From Natrinema hispanicum (GTDB lineage Archaea; Halobacteriota; Halobacteria; Halobacteriales; Natrialbaceae), in contig NZ_FOIC01000005.1 in assembly GCF_900111485.1 (NCBI RefSeq), forward strand, positions 177,683 through 241,682: a stretch of 64,000 nt of DNA. Reading direction: 5' to 3'. Below are positions 18,983 through 27,352 of the stretch, piece by piece; the first letter of the stretch is position 1; every line of letters starts with the position of its first letter. The notes beneath the pieces were generated by a model, which saw only the letters and a program-made list of their open reading frames with translations, did not search any database and was not told where the DNA came from. The position numbers and the translations under genes are program-made.

Positions 18983-19636
18983 ATGCAATACGACGCGGTC
19001 CTGTTCGACTTCGACGGGGTCGTGGTCGAGAATCCCTCGTCCCAGCGACTCTACGACGCGCTCGGCCGAACCTACGAAAAATTCGGTCGCTCTGGGCCGG
19101 CTTCTGAAACGTTTCAGGAACTCATGCGTGGCGACTTCGAGTCGCTCGCCCAGCGGTGTCACAGCCTCGGCATCAAAACCGACTCGTTCTGTGCCCAGGC
19201 CGCCCGGGAGATGGTCCGAGTCCAGCGTGAGGAAGTCGAACGTGGGCTTCGCTCCGCCTACGACGATGTCGCCGCGATGCGGTCGCTCGAGGCACCCCTT
19301 GGAATCGTCAGTGACAACCATCCGACCGTCGTCTCGACGCTGCTCGATCGATTCGGGCTCCGATCGCTGTTCGAGACCGTCTATGGCTGCCCGCTGACTC
19401 CCGATGGACTGTCCCGACGCAAACCCGATCCAACGAACATCGAGGCTGCGATCGCCGATCTCGAGGCCGAGACCGCGCTGTACGTCGGTGACCGGGCCGT
19501 CGACATCCGCGCAGCCGACAACGCCGGTATCGATTCGGCGCTCATCTCGCGGCCCGAAGCCGACGAGCCCGATTTAGATGCGACGCCGACCTATCAGCTC
19601 TCGTCACTGTCGCAGCTTCCGGCTGCGCTCCGGTAA
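18983..19636 (+). CDS. HAD-superfamily hydrolase
   Basis: This 217-aa haloacid dehalogenase-type phosphatase has motif I FDFDGVVVE near residue 8 (nucleophile Asp and general-acid Asp), a helical cap at about 15-90, motif II in GIVSDNHP, motif III Lys in SRRKPDP, and motif IV YVGDRAVDIRAADNAG. This order is that of phosphoglycolate phosphatase-like members, but the substrate is not certain. The gene is monocistronic with an ATG start. Confidence 0.92.
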   Translation: MQYDAVLFDFDGVVVENPSSQRLYDALGRTYEKFGRSGPASETFQELMRGDFESLAQRCHSLGIKTDSFCAQAAREMVRVQREEVERGLRSAYDDVAAMRSLEAPLGIVSDNHPTVVSTLLDRFGLRSLFETVYGCPLTPDGLSRRKPDPTNIEAAIADLEAETALYVGDRAVDIRAADNAGIDSALISRPEADEPDLDATPTYQLSSLSQLPAALR

Positions 19637-19773
19637 GAGGGCCGCTCCTCGACGCACGGACCCCGACCAAACCGCCACCCCGAGCGGCTGTGAGCCCCAC
19701 CCGGAACCGACGAGCGCTGGATCGAGGCAGATTCGTGGCCGCGCTTTTTGCGCCTCCGTGCCGTACACGACGT

Positions 19774-20700
19774 ATGGACCCCGACGACACCTGGACGAGC
19801 CTCCGGAAGCAGTGTGAAGCCCTCGAGCCGGGTGCAGAACTGATCACACCGGTCTCCGAGCGGCCGTTCGGCATCGAGCGAACCGCAGCAGATCGGATCG
19901 TCGTCCGGTTCGGGGACAGCGGCGAGCGACAGTCGCTCTGGCGCGAACAGTTCGTCGTCGTCCTCGAGCGACTCGAGGAGGGGGCGGTCGCTATCGAGCG
20001 ACTGCAGCCGGGGATCGAACCGTATGCAAGCGTCGTAACCCTCACCGACGAGTATGCGGTCGACGACGGGACGATCAGCTCTGACCCCGACGCCGTCGCC
20101 GGGGAGAGTCCGTTTCTCGTCTCCGCGGCGGACGCACGGGCCCCGCGCGAACGCGTCCACGACGACGCGTTGCTTCTGGCGGCGCTGCTCGAACGGCTCG
20201 AGACGGACGAGTTCGCAGCACTCGAGACCGACTCGCTGACGGATCTGTACGTCCTCACATCCGATGTCCAGCACGGCACCGATCGACTGCGTCGCTCGGC
20301 GCGCGAACCGCTGCTCGAGCGGCTAGGGCCGGACCAGCAACGTTACGGGCGATACGGAACCGTCCGGCGGACGACACGGGACCGTCGCCGGCCGAAGGAT
20401 GCCGAAACCGTGTTCGCCGCGCTCGACGACCACGGTATCCCCCGCGAGTGGGTCACTGGCATCGACCGGGACAAACTGGACGTCGTCCTCGCGGTGACCG
20501 AACTGGAGACAGACGAGGTCTACGACGTCACCGAAGACGTCTACATCCAGAAGACGGGCGTCGACGAGGACGAAAAGTACTCGCGGCTGCAGGGACTCGC
20601 AGACCGGATCGACGACCTCGACGATACCGAGAGAGACGCCCTGCGCGAGGAACTGGCCGACATCGAGAAGCGACTCGATGAAGCGCTGTCGAGCGGCTAG
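19774..20700 (+). CDS. haloarchaeal protein of unknown function, chromosomal paralogue
   Basis: The 308-aa soluble protein has no recognised family name. It has an N-terminal region starting DPDDTWTSLRKQCEAL with a TPVSERPF segment, a central helical part, a strongly patterned C-terminal block (TVRRTTRDRRRPKDAETV, GIDRDKLDVVLAVTELE) and a terminal coiled coil. The same architecture and motifs occur in the gene at 60444-61412 within the integrated element, making these paralogues. The frame is open upstream, but the ATG at 19774 follows a promoter-like spacing and matches the paralogue start (W-x-x-L near the N-terminus). Confidence 0.75.
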   Translation: MDPDDTWTSLRKQCEALEPGAELITPVSERPFGIERTAADRIVVRFGDSGERQSLWREQFVVVLERLEEGAVAIERLQPGIEPYASVVTLTDEYAVDDGTISSDPDAVAGESPFLVSAADARAPRERVHDDALLLAALLERLETDEFAALETDSLTDLYVLTSDVQHGTDRLRRSAREPLLERLGPDQQRYGRYGTVRRTTRDRRRPKDAETVFAALDDHGIPREWVTGIDRDKLDVVLAVTELETDEVYDVTEDVYIQKTGVDEDEKYSRLQGLADRIDDLDDTERDALREELADIEKRLDEALSSG

Positions 20701-20794
20701 CCGCCACGAGGAGCACGTCGTCCGTCTCGAGTAGGCGACATCCGTTTCAGTGACGGCCGACCCGGTCGAACTGGGTTCCGGAACTGGAGACCGA

Positions 20795-21061
20795 CTACCG
20801 TTTGCCGGTCCACCCACAGTCGACACACGTCGGCGAGTCACCGACGGCGATCGTAGTTCCTGAACAGATCGGACACGCGGCGTGTGTCTCGCCGTCGGCG
20901 ATGGGTCTCTCGGAGGAACGATCGGATCAGACTGCCTTCGGGACGGACGGATGGCAGGTCGCACAGACTTCTCGCGTTCGGCGGTGGGTCATGGTGTCGG
21001 ACCGGTGTCGATGCGTAAAGAGCCGGGAGACGTTATCGCCACAGCGTTCGCACTCTACCAT
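20795..21061 (-). pseudogene. two-zinc-ribbon protein interrupted by in-frame TGA
   Basis: A single minus-strand frame runs from ATG at 21061 to TAG at 20795-20797 and is broken only by TGA at 20927-20929. The first 44 codons hold CERCGDNVSRLF and CATCHP. The 43 codons after the TGA hold CPICSG and CVDCGWTGKR. Each half is one zinc ribbon. The second half contains no ATG, GTG or TTG, so it cannot be started independently. It could be a nonsense mutation, a sequencing error or readthrough. A TTTATA promoter lies 28 bases upstream of the ATG. Confidence 0.7.
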
Positions 21062-21371
21062 GATGTGCTATTTGTTGTCATGGCCAGGTATAAACCTTTT
21101 CCAAATGTTGCGATTATGCATATCATTCGGATGTATCAGGCCTCGCTTCGGTGTATTAGTCAGTGTTCATAATTTGATTGCATCCAGAATACAATATCTG
21201 TCAAACTATGGTGTGCTACGGATGGACATCGAATCTGGAACAGGACCGTGCGATCAGCGTCGTCGGGCTGTCGAACGACTGGCCCGCCAACCGATGCGAG
21301 GGACGCGGACCGTGATCGAACGGTATGGCAACCCACAAACCCTTTTGGCTGCACGTCGCCTACGTCGAATC
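21062..21371. other. AT-rich intergenic region
   Basis: This stretch separates the zinc-ribbon gene and the GNAT gene, which are transcribed divergently. It is clearly more AT-rich than its surroundings between 21061 and 21210. It holds the minus-strand promoter at 21089-21094. An open + frame runs through it but lacks coding character before 21372. Confidence 0.5.
21089..21094 (-). promoter_or_regulatory. TATA box of the zinc-ribbon gene
   Basis: On the minus strand TTTATA lies 28 bases before the ATG at 21061, in the context AAAAGGTTTATACC. The spacing is that of a leaderless haloarchaeal transcript and suggests the interrupted gene is still transcribed. Confidence 0.6.
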
Positions 21372-21956
21372 ATGTACGTTCGGGACGCGAAAAACAGAGA
21401 GGAAGTCTGGTTGCTGGATCACATCGAGGCGATGGGACTCGATGAGACGGCGTTTCGCTCTCGCGACTACGTCGTTGCTATCGACGAGGAATCCGGCGAA
21501 AAGGCCGGCTTCGGCCGGATCCGCGTCCACAAACCCAATGACTCGGACGACGTCTGCGAGTTAACCAGCATCGGCGTCCTCGAGAACTGGCGCGGACAGG
21601 GCGTCGGGGCCCACGTCATTGAACGACTCGTGGAGTACGCCGGCGACGAGGGGTTCGATACCGTCTACGCCCTGACCGGCGAGGGGCCCTATCTCGCCCA
21701 GTTCGGTTTTCAGCGGATCTCGGAGTCGGACCTGCCGACCGTACTCCAGGACCGACTCGACGCCAAACGCGACGGATCCGACCCGGACGCGGTACCGCTG
21801 TCGATCGACGTCGACGAGTTCCGGATGCCAGCGCGACTCCGAGAGGCGTTCAAGCGCGCGCCGGAAGGCCGCGAAGACGCGGACAGCGAAGAATCGCCCG
21901 AGGACTTCGGCATCGATCCCGACTCGGCGACGTACAAGTACGATACGGGTCGGTGA
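21372..21956 (+). CDS. GNAT family N-acetyltransferase
   Basis: This 194-aa acetyltransferase has the GNAT core with the beta4 strand CELTSIGVLENWRGQGVGAHVIERL (split over residues 65-90), where RGQGVG is the acetyl-CoA pyrophosphate loop (Q/RxxGxG/A), and the following helix and YALTGEGPYLAQFGF strand. An acidic C-terminal tail of about 40 residues follows. The acceptor is unknown. The frame is open for hundreds of bases upstream, but YVRDAKNREEVWLLDHIE after the ATG at 21372 is the natural N-terminus. Confidence 0.88.
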   Translation: MYVRDAKNREEVWLLDHIEAMGLDETAFRSRDYVVAIDEESGEKAGFGRIRVHKPNDSDDVCELTSIGVLENWRGQGVGAHVIERLVEYAGDEGFDTVYALTGEGPYLAQFGFQRISESDLPTVLQDRLDAKRDGSDPDAVPLSIDVDEFRMPARLREAFKRAPEGREDADSEESPEDFGIDPDSATYKYDTGR

Positions 21957-22047
21957 CAGTGGCGCACACCTACAGCGACGCTGGACCTGTGACTGGGCCG
22001 TCGAATGCCGAAATCCATAACCAGAGACAGACGGACATCCAACAGTC

Positions 22048-22374
22048 ATGACTGCTGATGGATCCGAGCCGACGACCCAGAACGAGCACGCCGACAGCGA
22101 CGAAGACGACGTTCGCGTCTGGCTCGTCGAGCGAACGTATGGCGACGACGAACTCAATATCGTTATCCTCGTGTACGCGACCGAAGACGGTCGGCAGTAC
22201 CACCGCCGGGAGCGAGCGCTGACCAGTTTTACGGGCCCAAAACGCGAGACAAAAGCCGGATTACTCGTCCCGTCCGAATCGCTCGGAACCGTCGATGATC
22301 CGGACACACAGGCTCGCTATGCCGAGGAAGCCTCGAGGATGGCGGCCCGACACGAACCGGACGACAACGTCTAG
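22048..22374 (+). CDS. haloarchaeal hypothetical protein
   Basis: The 108-aa protein has an acidic N-terminal 20 residues and then a compact alpha/beta segment (VRVWLVERTYGDDELNIVIL, RQYHRRERALTSF, GLLVPSESLG). Its composition and codon use are those of a genuine haloarchaeal gene, and the start ATG is well placed 91 bases after the GNAT gene. I recognise no named family or motif. Confidence 0.65.
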   Translation: MTADGSEPTTQNEHADSDEDDVRVWLVERTYGDDELNIVILVYATEDGRQYHRRERALTSFTGPKRETKAGLLVPSESLGTVDDPDTQARYAEEASRMAARHEPDDNV

Positions 22375-22460
22375 ACTTATATTAGTCGATTCAGTGACAC
22401 GATAGGGGCCCTGAGCGTGTTCATCAAAGTTCAAGCCCCGTGCCGTCCTCGCTTTCGATA

Positions 22461-24146
22461 ATGTTCGATCCCGACGAACTCGAGGAGATCCGTGCCAGCA
22501 AGGAGGAGTGGCACGAAGAGGAGGTAGAACCCGTCCTCGACCGCTTCGGCGAACGCAAGGAAACGTTTACGACCGATACGGGCGGCCAGGAAGTCGATCG
22601 CCTCTACACCCCGGCGGATGTCGATGACCTCGACTACGAGGAAGACCTTGGCAACCCCGGCGAGCCGCCATACACGCGCGGTGTCTACTCCACGGGCTAC
22701 CGCGGTCGGCTCTGGACGATGCGCCAGTACGCCGGCTTCTCGACCCCTGAAGACACAAACGAGCGCTATCACTATCTGCTCGATCAGGGCCAGACCGGGC
22801 TCTCGATGGCGTTTGACCTGCCGACCCAGATGGGCTACGACTCCGACGCCGACATGGCCGCCGGCGAAGTCGGCAAGGCCGGCGTCGCGATCGACTCGCT
22901 CGAGGACATGGAGACCGTCTTCGACGGCATTCCGCTCGACGAGGTCTCGACCTCGATGACGATCAACGCGCCGGCGTCAGTGCTGCTGGCGATGTACATC
23001 GCCGTCGGCGACCAGCAGGGCGTCGACCGCGAGGAACTCCGAGGGACGATCCAGAACGACATTCTGAAAGAATACATCGCACGCAACACCTACATCTACC
23101 CGCCGGAATCGTCGATGCGGATCATCACGGACATCTTCGAGTTCTGTGCCGAGGAGACGCCGAAGTTCAACACGATCTCGATCTCGGGCTACCACATCCG
23201 CGAGGCCGGCTCGACCGCGGCCCAGGAACTTGCCTTCACGCTGGGTAACGGCATCGAGTACGTCGAGACGGCGATCGAGGCCGGCCTCGACGTCGACGAC
23301 TTTGCGCCCCAGCTCTCGTTCTTCTTCAACGGCCACAACAACATCTTCGAGGAGGTCGCGAAGTTCCGCGCGGCCCGTCGGATGTGGCACGACATCATCG
23401 ACGAGCGCTTCGACCCGGACGATCCCAAGTCCAAACAGCTCAAGTTCCACACCCAGACCGCGGGCTCGATGCTGACCGCCCAGCAGATCGAGAACAACGT
23501 CGTCCGCGTCGCCTATCAGGCGCTTGCGGCCGTCCTCGGCGGTACCCAGAGTCTCCACACCAATGGCAAGGACGAGGCACTCGCCCTGCCGACTGAGGAG
23601 TCCGTCCGCACCGCCTTGCGCACCCAGCAGATCCTCGGTCACGAGTCCGGCGCGGCCGACACCATCGACCCGCTTGCCGGCAGCTACTACGTCGAATCCC
23701 TGACTGACGAGGTCGAGGAAGAAGCCTACGAGATTCTGGACGAAGTCGAAGAACGCGGCGGCATGCTCGATGCTGTCGAGCAACAGTGGGTCCAGCGCCA
23801 GATCCAGGATACGGCCTTCGACCGCCAGCGCGAAATCGAGGAGAAAGACCGGATCATCGTCGGCGTCAACGAGTTCGAAATCGAGGACGAAGAGCCCGAG
23901 ATGGACGTCGAAGAGGTCACGCAGGAAGACCAGCAACGGAAGATCGACGGCCTCGAGCAGACGCGCACAGATCGCGACGACGAGGAAGTCGATGCGGCAC
24001 TCGAGGCCCTGCGGGACGCCGCCCAGAGCGACCAGAACTTGATGCCCTATATCATCGATGCCGTCAAAACCTACGCGACGGTCGGCGAGATCTGTAACGT
24101 CCTGCGCGACGAGTTCGGCGAGTACCAGCCCGGCAGCGCGGTCTGA
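22461..24146 (+). CDS. mcmA1: methylmalonyl-CoA mutase, large subunit
   Basis: The 561-aa catalytic subunit of methylmalonyl-CoA mutase interconverts succinyl-CoA and (R)-methylmalonyl-CoA using adenosylcobalamin. The substrate-barrel motifs are complete: the [20 protein letters not shown] segment (split over residues 71-90), [12 protein letters not shown], the [12 protein letters not shown] segment, and [13 protein letters not shown]. There is no cobalamin-binding domain, as in other archaea where a separate small subunit supplies it. That gene is not in this window. The frame opens at 22440, but the ATG at 22461 is the family start. The epimerase gene is 0.9 kb downstream. Confidence 0.95.
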   Translation: MFDPDELEEIRASKEEWHEEEVEPVLDRFGERKETFTTDTGGQEVDRLYTPADVDDLDYEEDLGNPGEPPYTRGVYSTGYRGRLWTMRQYAGFSTPEDTNERYHYLLDQGQTGLSMAFDLPTQMGYDSDADMAAGEVGKAGVAIDSLEDMETVFDGIPLDEVSTSMTINAPASVLLAMYIAVGDQQGVDREELRGTIQNDILKEYIARNTYIYPPESSMRIITDIFEFCAEETPKFNTISISGYHIREAGSTAAQELAFTLGNGIEYVETAIEAGLDVDDFAPQLSFFFNGHNNIFEEVAKFRAARRMWHDIIDERFDPDDPKSKQLKFHTQTAGSMLTAQQIENNVVRVAYQALAAVLGGTQSLHTNGKDEALALPTEESVRTALRTQQILGHESGAADTIDPLAGSYYVESLTDEVEEEAYEILDEVEERGGMLDAVEQQWVQRQIQDTAFDRQREIEEKDRIIVGVNEFEIEDEEPEMDVEEVTQEDQQRKIDGLEQTRTDRDDEEVDAALEALRDAAQSDQNLMPYIIDAVKTYATVGEICNVLRDEFGEYQPGSAV

Positions 24147-24420
24147 GAGGGCGTTCTCGAGCACTCACATCCCGAATTGGCACTGACCCCGGTCGGCGGC
24201 TATCCCGTCAGATATCACGGTTCCGCCACCGAGGAGACGCGAGACGCGAGCGCATCTTTTCGGACCGTCGTCTGACGGGATCGGTCGCTGTCGAATCCGA
24301 TTCGACCGGGACCCCACGACGGCATTCTCGCCAACTGCTATTGTATAGGCGGCGAACATGTCGTAGCGGATACCGCAACGGTAATACCGTGATATTTCGT
24401 CACGCCAACATAGTTCACTA

Positions 24421-24816
24421 ATGTATACAATTGAACGGACGGATTTCGGATTTCAGATTACCTTTGCCGGAAAGATGGACGAAGCAGAACTCCACGAGTG
24501 GATCAACGACTCGCGAGCGGCGCTTCAAGACTCGCCCGACGAGTTCGGCGTCCTCGTCGACATGCGGGACCTGAAACTGCTCAACGACGACGAACAGCAA
24601 CTCATGCGGGACGGCCAGCAACATTATCAGGACGCGGGCATGGTCCGCTCGAGCGTCATTCTCGACTCGGCGATTCTGACGCTGCAGTTTCGCCGGCTCG
24701 CCAAGGAATCGGGAATCTATGACTGGGAGCGGTATATCAACGCTGGCACGACCGACGACTGGTACCAGCAGGCCGTCGACTGGCTCGTCGATGAGATCGA
24801 CCCGGACTATCAATGA
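24421..24816 (+). CDS. STAS/SpoIIAA-like protein
   Basis: The 131-aa protein has the beta-alpha pattern of a SpoIIAA/STAS-like domain (YTIERTDFGFQITFAGKM, GVLVDMRDLKLL, RSSVILDSAIL). Such domains bind nucleotides or lipids in regulatory proteins, but I do not identify a partner. The promoter region contains two small overlapping inverted repeats, CGGTAATACCG (24379-24389) and CGTGA-7-TCACG (24388-24404), just before the start. This suggests regulation by a dimeric repressor. Confidence 0.65.
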   Translation: MYTIERTDFGFQITFAGKMDEAELHEWINDSRAALQDSPDEFGVLVDMRDLKLLNDDEQQLMRDGQQHYQDAGMVRSSVILDSAILTLQFRRLAKESGIYDWERYINAGTTDDWYQQAVDWLVDEIDPDYQ

Positions 24817-25009
24817 CTTCATGACGGGCCGTACAACAGCGGCCTCGAGACTTGCCGACCGCTCCATCTCACGACTATCTTCTATCGTCTCGTCTCACCT
24901 TCGCAAGCACGCGCGAATCTAACAGTTGATTACACGCTGTCAAGCGCGCCATCGGCTGTTCGAGGATAAATCACAACAATAACGCGGTCGCCGCGAGGAA
25001 CTCAGCCTG

Positions 25010-25396
25010 ATGCACTTCGATCACGCCGGCATCGCGACCGACGACGCACAGGCACTCGCAGAACTGTACGGCGATCTCTTCGGTCTCGAGGTCGCTCACG
25101 AAGAGGAGTTCGACGGCATGCGCGTCGTTTTCCTCGAGTGTGGCGACGGCTATTTCGAGTTACTCGAACCCCTCGAAGACGACGGGACGATCGCCCGCTA
25201 TCTCGAGGATGGCGGTGCGGGTATCCACCACCTCGCGCTCGCGACCGACGACATCGAGGCCGCCCTCGAGACGGTCCGCGACCACGACGTGACGCTCATC
25301 GACGAGGAGCCACGGCCGGGCGCGTGGGGTCACTCGGTCGCGTTCCTCCATCCGAAAGACACCGGCGGCATTCTGGTCGAACTCGTCGAACACTGA
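25010..25396 (+). CDS. mce: methylmalonyl-CoA epimerase
   Basis: The 128-aa member of the vicinal oxygen chelate fold has metal ligands at the N-terminus (FDHAGIAT, His) and in GIHHLALATDD and ILVELVEH (Glu). It interconverts (R)- and (S)-methylmalonyl-CoA and so links the mutase to propionyl-CoA carboxylase. The length and two beta-alpha-beta-beta-beta modules are typical. Its location near the mutase large subunit supports the assignment. Confidence 0.92.
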   Translation: MHFDHAGIATDDAQALAELYGDLFGLEVAHEEEFDGMRVVFLECGDGYFELLEPLEDDGTIARYLEDGGAGIHHLALATDDIEAALETVRDHDVTLIDEEPRPGAWGHSVAFLHPKDTGGILVELVEH

Positions 25397-25426
25397 CGGC
25401 GATCGCTTGGCTGTTTCGGGTTGTTG

Positions 25427-26296
25427 TTACTCAGACACAGCAGGCGTAGCCGTAGCCACCTGTCGACTCTCGGCGCGCGTTTCGTGGCGCACCTCGACGC
25501 GGCCGGGGTATCGGCCATCGAGGTCGATTGTGGCCTCGTAGTCGACGATACCAAGACAGTCGGCACAGCCGTCGGCCGTCTGCTCGCCGCTGTCGACGAC
25601 CACCGTGAGCACGTCGCGTCCGTCATCGTACGCGACGTCGGCGAACGACGGCTCGTAACACGGCGTCGGCGTCGGGATCCGTCCGGTCACGACGACGGCC
25701 TCGTCCGTGAACTCGACGGTCGCAGTTCCGTCCGTTCCACTCGTACAGTCCTGCGCGTTGCTCTCGAGTGACGTGTCCGTAACCGCTGGTTCGGGACACG
25801 ACGTCGATCGCGACGTCGAGTCCGTGCTGGTTCCGCTCTCGCGCAGCGTCACCGTCGTTTGTGACTGCGTACAGTCGAACGGCTCGCGATCGACGCCGAC
25901 AGTCGTACTCGATTCGCTGCTCCCGTCTGGGTTGCTCGTCGTTATCGAGATGGTGTACGAACGTGGCTCGACGAGGATGAACGTGACCGTCTCGTCTGCG
26001 GACACCGTGATGTCACGCTCGAGAAGTGGCTCGTTCTCGTCGGCCGTGATCTCGACGGCAGCCGTGCGCTCTGTGTCGCCGTCGTTGCGAAGCGCGAGTT
26101 CGTGTGGCGGCTGTGCAGAGGGGAACGGAACGGCGTCGGGATCGCCGACGGTGATCGGCTCGTCCGATCCGGAGCCGGGTCCGCCGCCCGAGCTGCCAGT
26201 TCGATCCGTCCTGCGGCGCTCGAGCGCCGAATCAACACAGCCAGCGAGCCCGCCGAGCACGGCGGCCGTGCCGACGAACAGATGACGCCGTCGCAT
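25427..26296 (-). CDS. secreted TAT lipoprotein, unknown function
   Basis: The 289-aa protein begins MRRRHLFVG with a twin-arginine-type signal and the lipobox LAGC near residue 18, so it should be exported folded and anchored to lipid. The mature part is Ser/Thr/Asp-rich with beta-strand-like repeats and paired cysteines (DCTQSQ, SCPEPA, DCTSGTDG, CADCLG) that could form disulfides. I choose the ATG at 26296 rather than 26308, because it places the arginines directly at the N-terminus. Function is unknown; it is presumably a cell-surface binding protein. Confidence 0.8.
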   Translation of the reverse strand: MRRRHLFVGTAAVLGGLAGCVDSALERRRTDRTGSSGGGPGSGSDEPITVGDPDAVPFPSAQPPHELALRNDGDTERTAAVEITADENEPLLERDITVSADETVTFILVEPRSYTISITTSNPDGSSESSTTVGVDREPFDCTQSQTTVTLRESGTSTDSTSRSTSCPEPAVTDTSLESNAQDCTSGTDGTATVEFTDEAVVVTGRIPTPTPCYEPSFADVAYDDGRDVLTVVVDSGEQTADGCADCLGIVDYEATIDLDGRYPGRVEVRHETRAESRQVATATPAVSE

Positions 26297-26452
26297 AGTC
26301 GACGCCACTACGATGTGACCTAAACATCTTTGTCACCATTGCTGACTGGTTTCTGAGAGTGACTGTCGTTGCTCGAGACACCAACGGACACGGTCGAATC
26401 AAAAGCTGTCGTCCGTAAGCCGCTCCGCGAGTCGACCGACCGCGCGGGAACG

Positions 26453-27091
26453 TTACCCGAAGTTCTCGATCAGGGCCTCGTCCGGATCGCCGCCGTCGCG
26501 CTCGATCGTGTCGGCGACGAACGTCACGAAGTCGTCGAATCCAAACGCATACAATTGGCCCTCCTCGCGGTGGGTCGCGACGGCGTCTGCCAGCGCTGTG
26601 TCCGCATCGTCCTCGAGAACGGTGACCGTCGCGCCCGCGTCTTCGAGTGCCTCGAGCCGGGCTTCGTGTGCGGGCTCGTCGTCCTGATAGATCACGACGG
26701 CGTCATGGCCTGCCTCGTGCGCTGCTTCGGCAATCGCGACCGCCGCGCCGACGCCGGGACCGCCGGCGACCGCGACGACGTCACCGTCGCCGTCGTAGGT
26801 ACTTCGACCGAACGGCCCCTCGATGGCGACGGTTTCGCCGCCCTCGAGGTCGGCAAGCCACGGCGAGAGATCACCGTCGGGATCGATGCCGACGGTCAGT
26901 TCGAACGTGTCCTCGACGGACGGCGACGAGAGCGTGTAGTGACGCGAGATCTCCTCGTCGTCGGGCATCGCTCGGAGTAAGACGAACTGCCCTGGCTGGG
27001 CGTCGAAGTCCGCTGGTGTTTCGAGCTCGAGTGCGACGGTGCCGGGTCCGACTTCGCTGACCGATGCGACGGTGACTGGCGTCCCCTCCAT
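26453..27091 (-). CDS. FAD-dependent oxidoreductase of ferredoxin-NADP reductase type
   Basis: The 212-aa flavoprotein has a FAD-binding barrel (residues about 1-100; GQFVLLRAMP and the RHYTLSS motif that holds the flavin phosphate) and a NAD(P)-binding domain starting at AVAGGPGVGAAVAIAEAA. It transfers electrons between NAD(P)H and an iron-sulfur or other carrier. It is divergent from korAB. Since KorAB reduces ferredoxin, a role in recycling ferredoxin is reasonable, but this is inference from context. Confidence 0.85.
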   Translation of the reverse strand: MEGTPVTVASVSEVGPGTVALELETPADFDAQPGQFVLLRAMPDDEEISRHYTLSSPSVEDTFELTVGIDPDGDLSPWLADLEGGETVAIEGPFGRSTYDGDGDVVAVAGGPGVGAAVAIAEAAHEAGHDAVVIYQDDEPAHEARLEALEDAGATVTVLEDDADTALADAVATHREEGQLYAFGFDDFVTFVADTIERDGGDPDEALIENFG

Positions 27092-27240
27092 GCAAGGCGG
27101 TTTGGCTGCCGATTGAAAAGGCGTTCCGTTTCGGCAGGGCGTCTGTGCCGCGTCAGTGGCAGGACGCGCCGGACGCGGCGGGCGAGACTGAGAGGGACCT
27201 GATCGCCAGTCGTTGTTGGAGTCGGCCCCGATCAGGAACG

Positions 27241-27255
27241 ATAATTGTCAATTAT
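27241..27255. promoter_or_regulatory. 15-bp palindrome in the korA/reductase divergent promoter
   Basis: ATAATTG-T-CAATTAT is a perfect inverted repeat with a one-base centre, lying in an AT-rich stretch (27241-27280) between the divergent oxidoreductase and korA genes. Its size fits a dimeric DNA-binding protein. It may control either or both genes. Confidence 0.5.
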
Positions 27256-27352
27256 AAATACAGTAGTTATAAGATAAACCTTCCACTGTTGCGGAGGTAC
27301 GCCTAGGGTTTCAGAAGCCTTTTCATTTATGGGGGGCAAGGCTCAGGATAAC

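Noticed and set aside
20927..20929. TGA read as selenocysteine
   Set aside because: Haloarchaea are not known to use selenocysteine, and no stem-loop of that kind or partner genes are visible. A mutation or readthrough is simpler.
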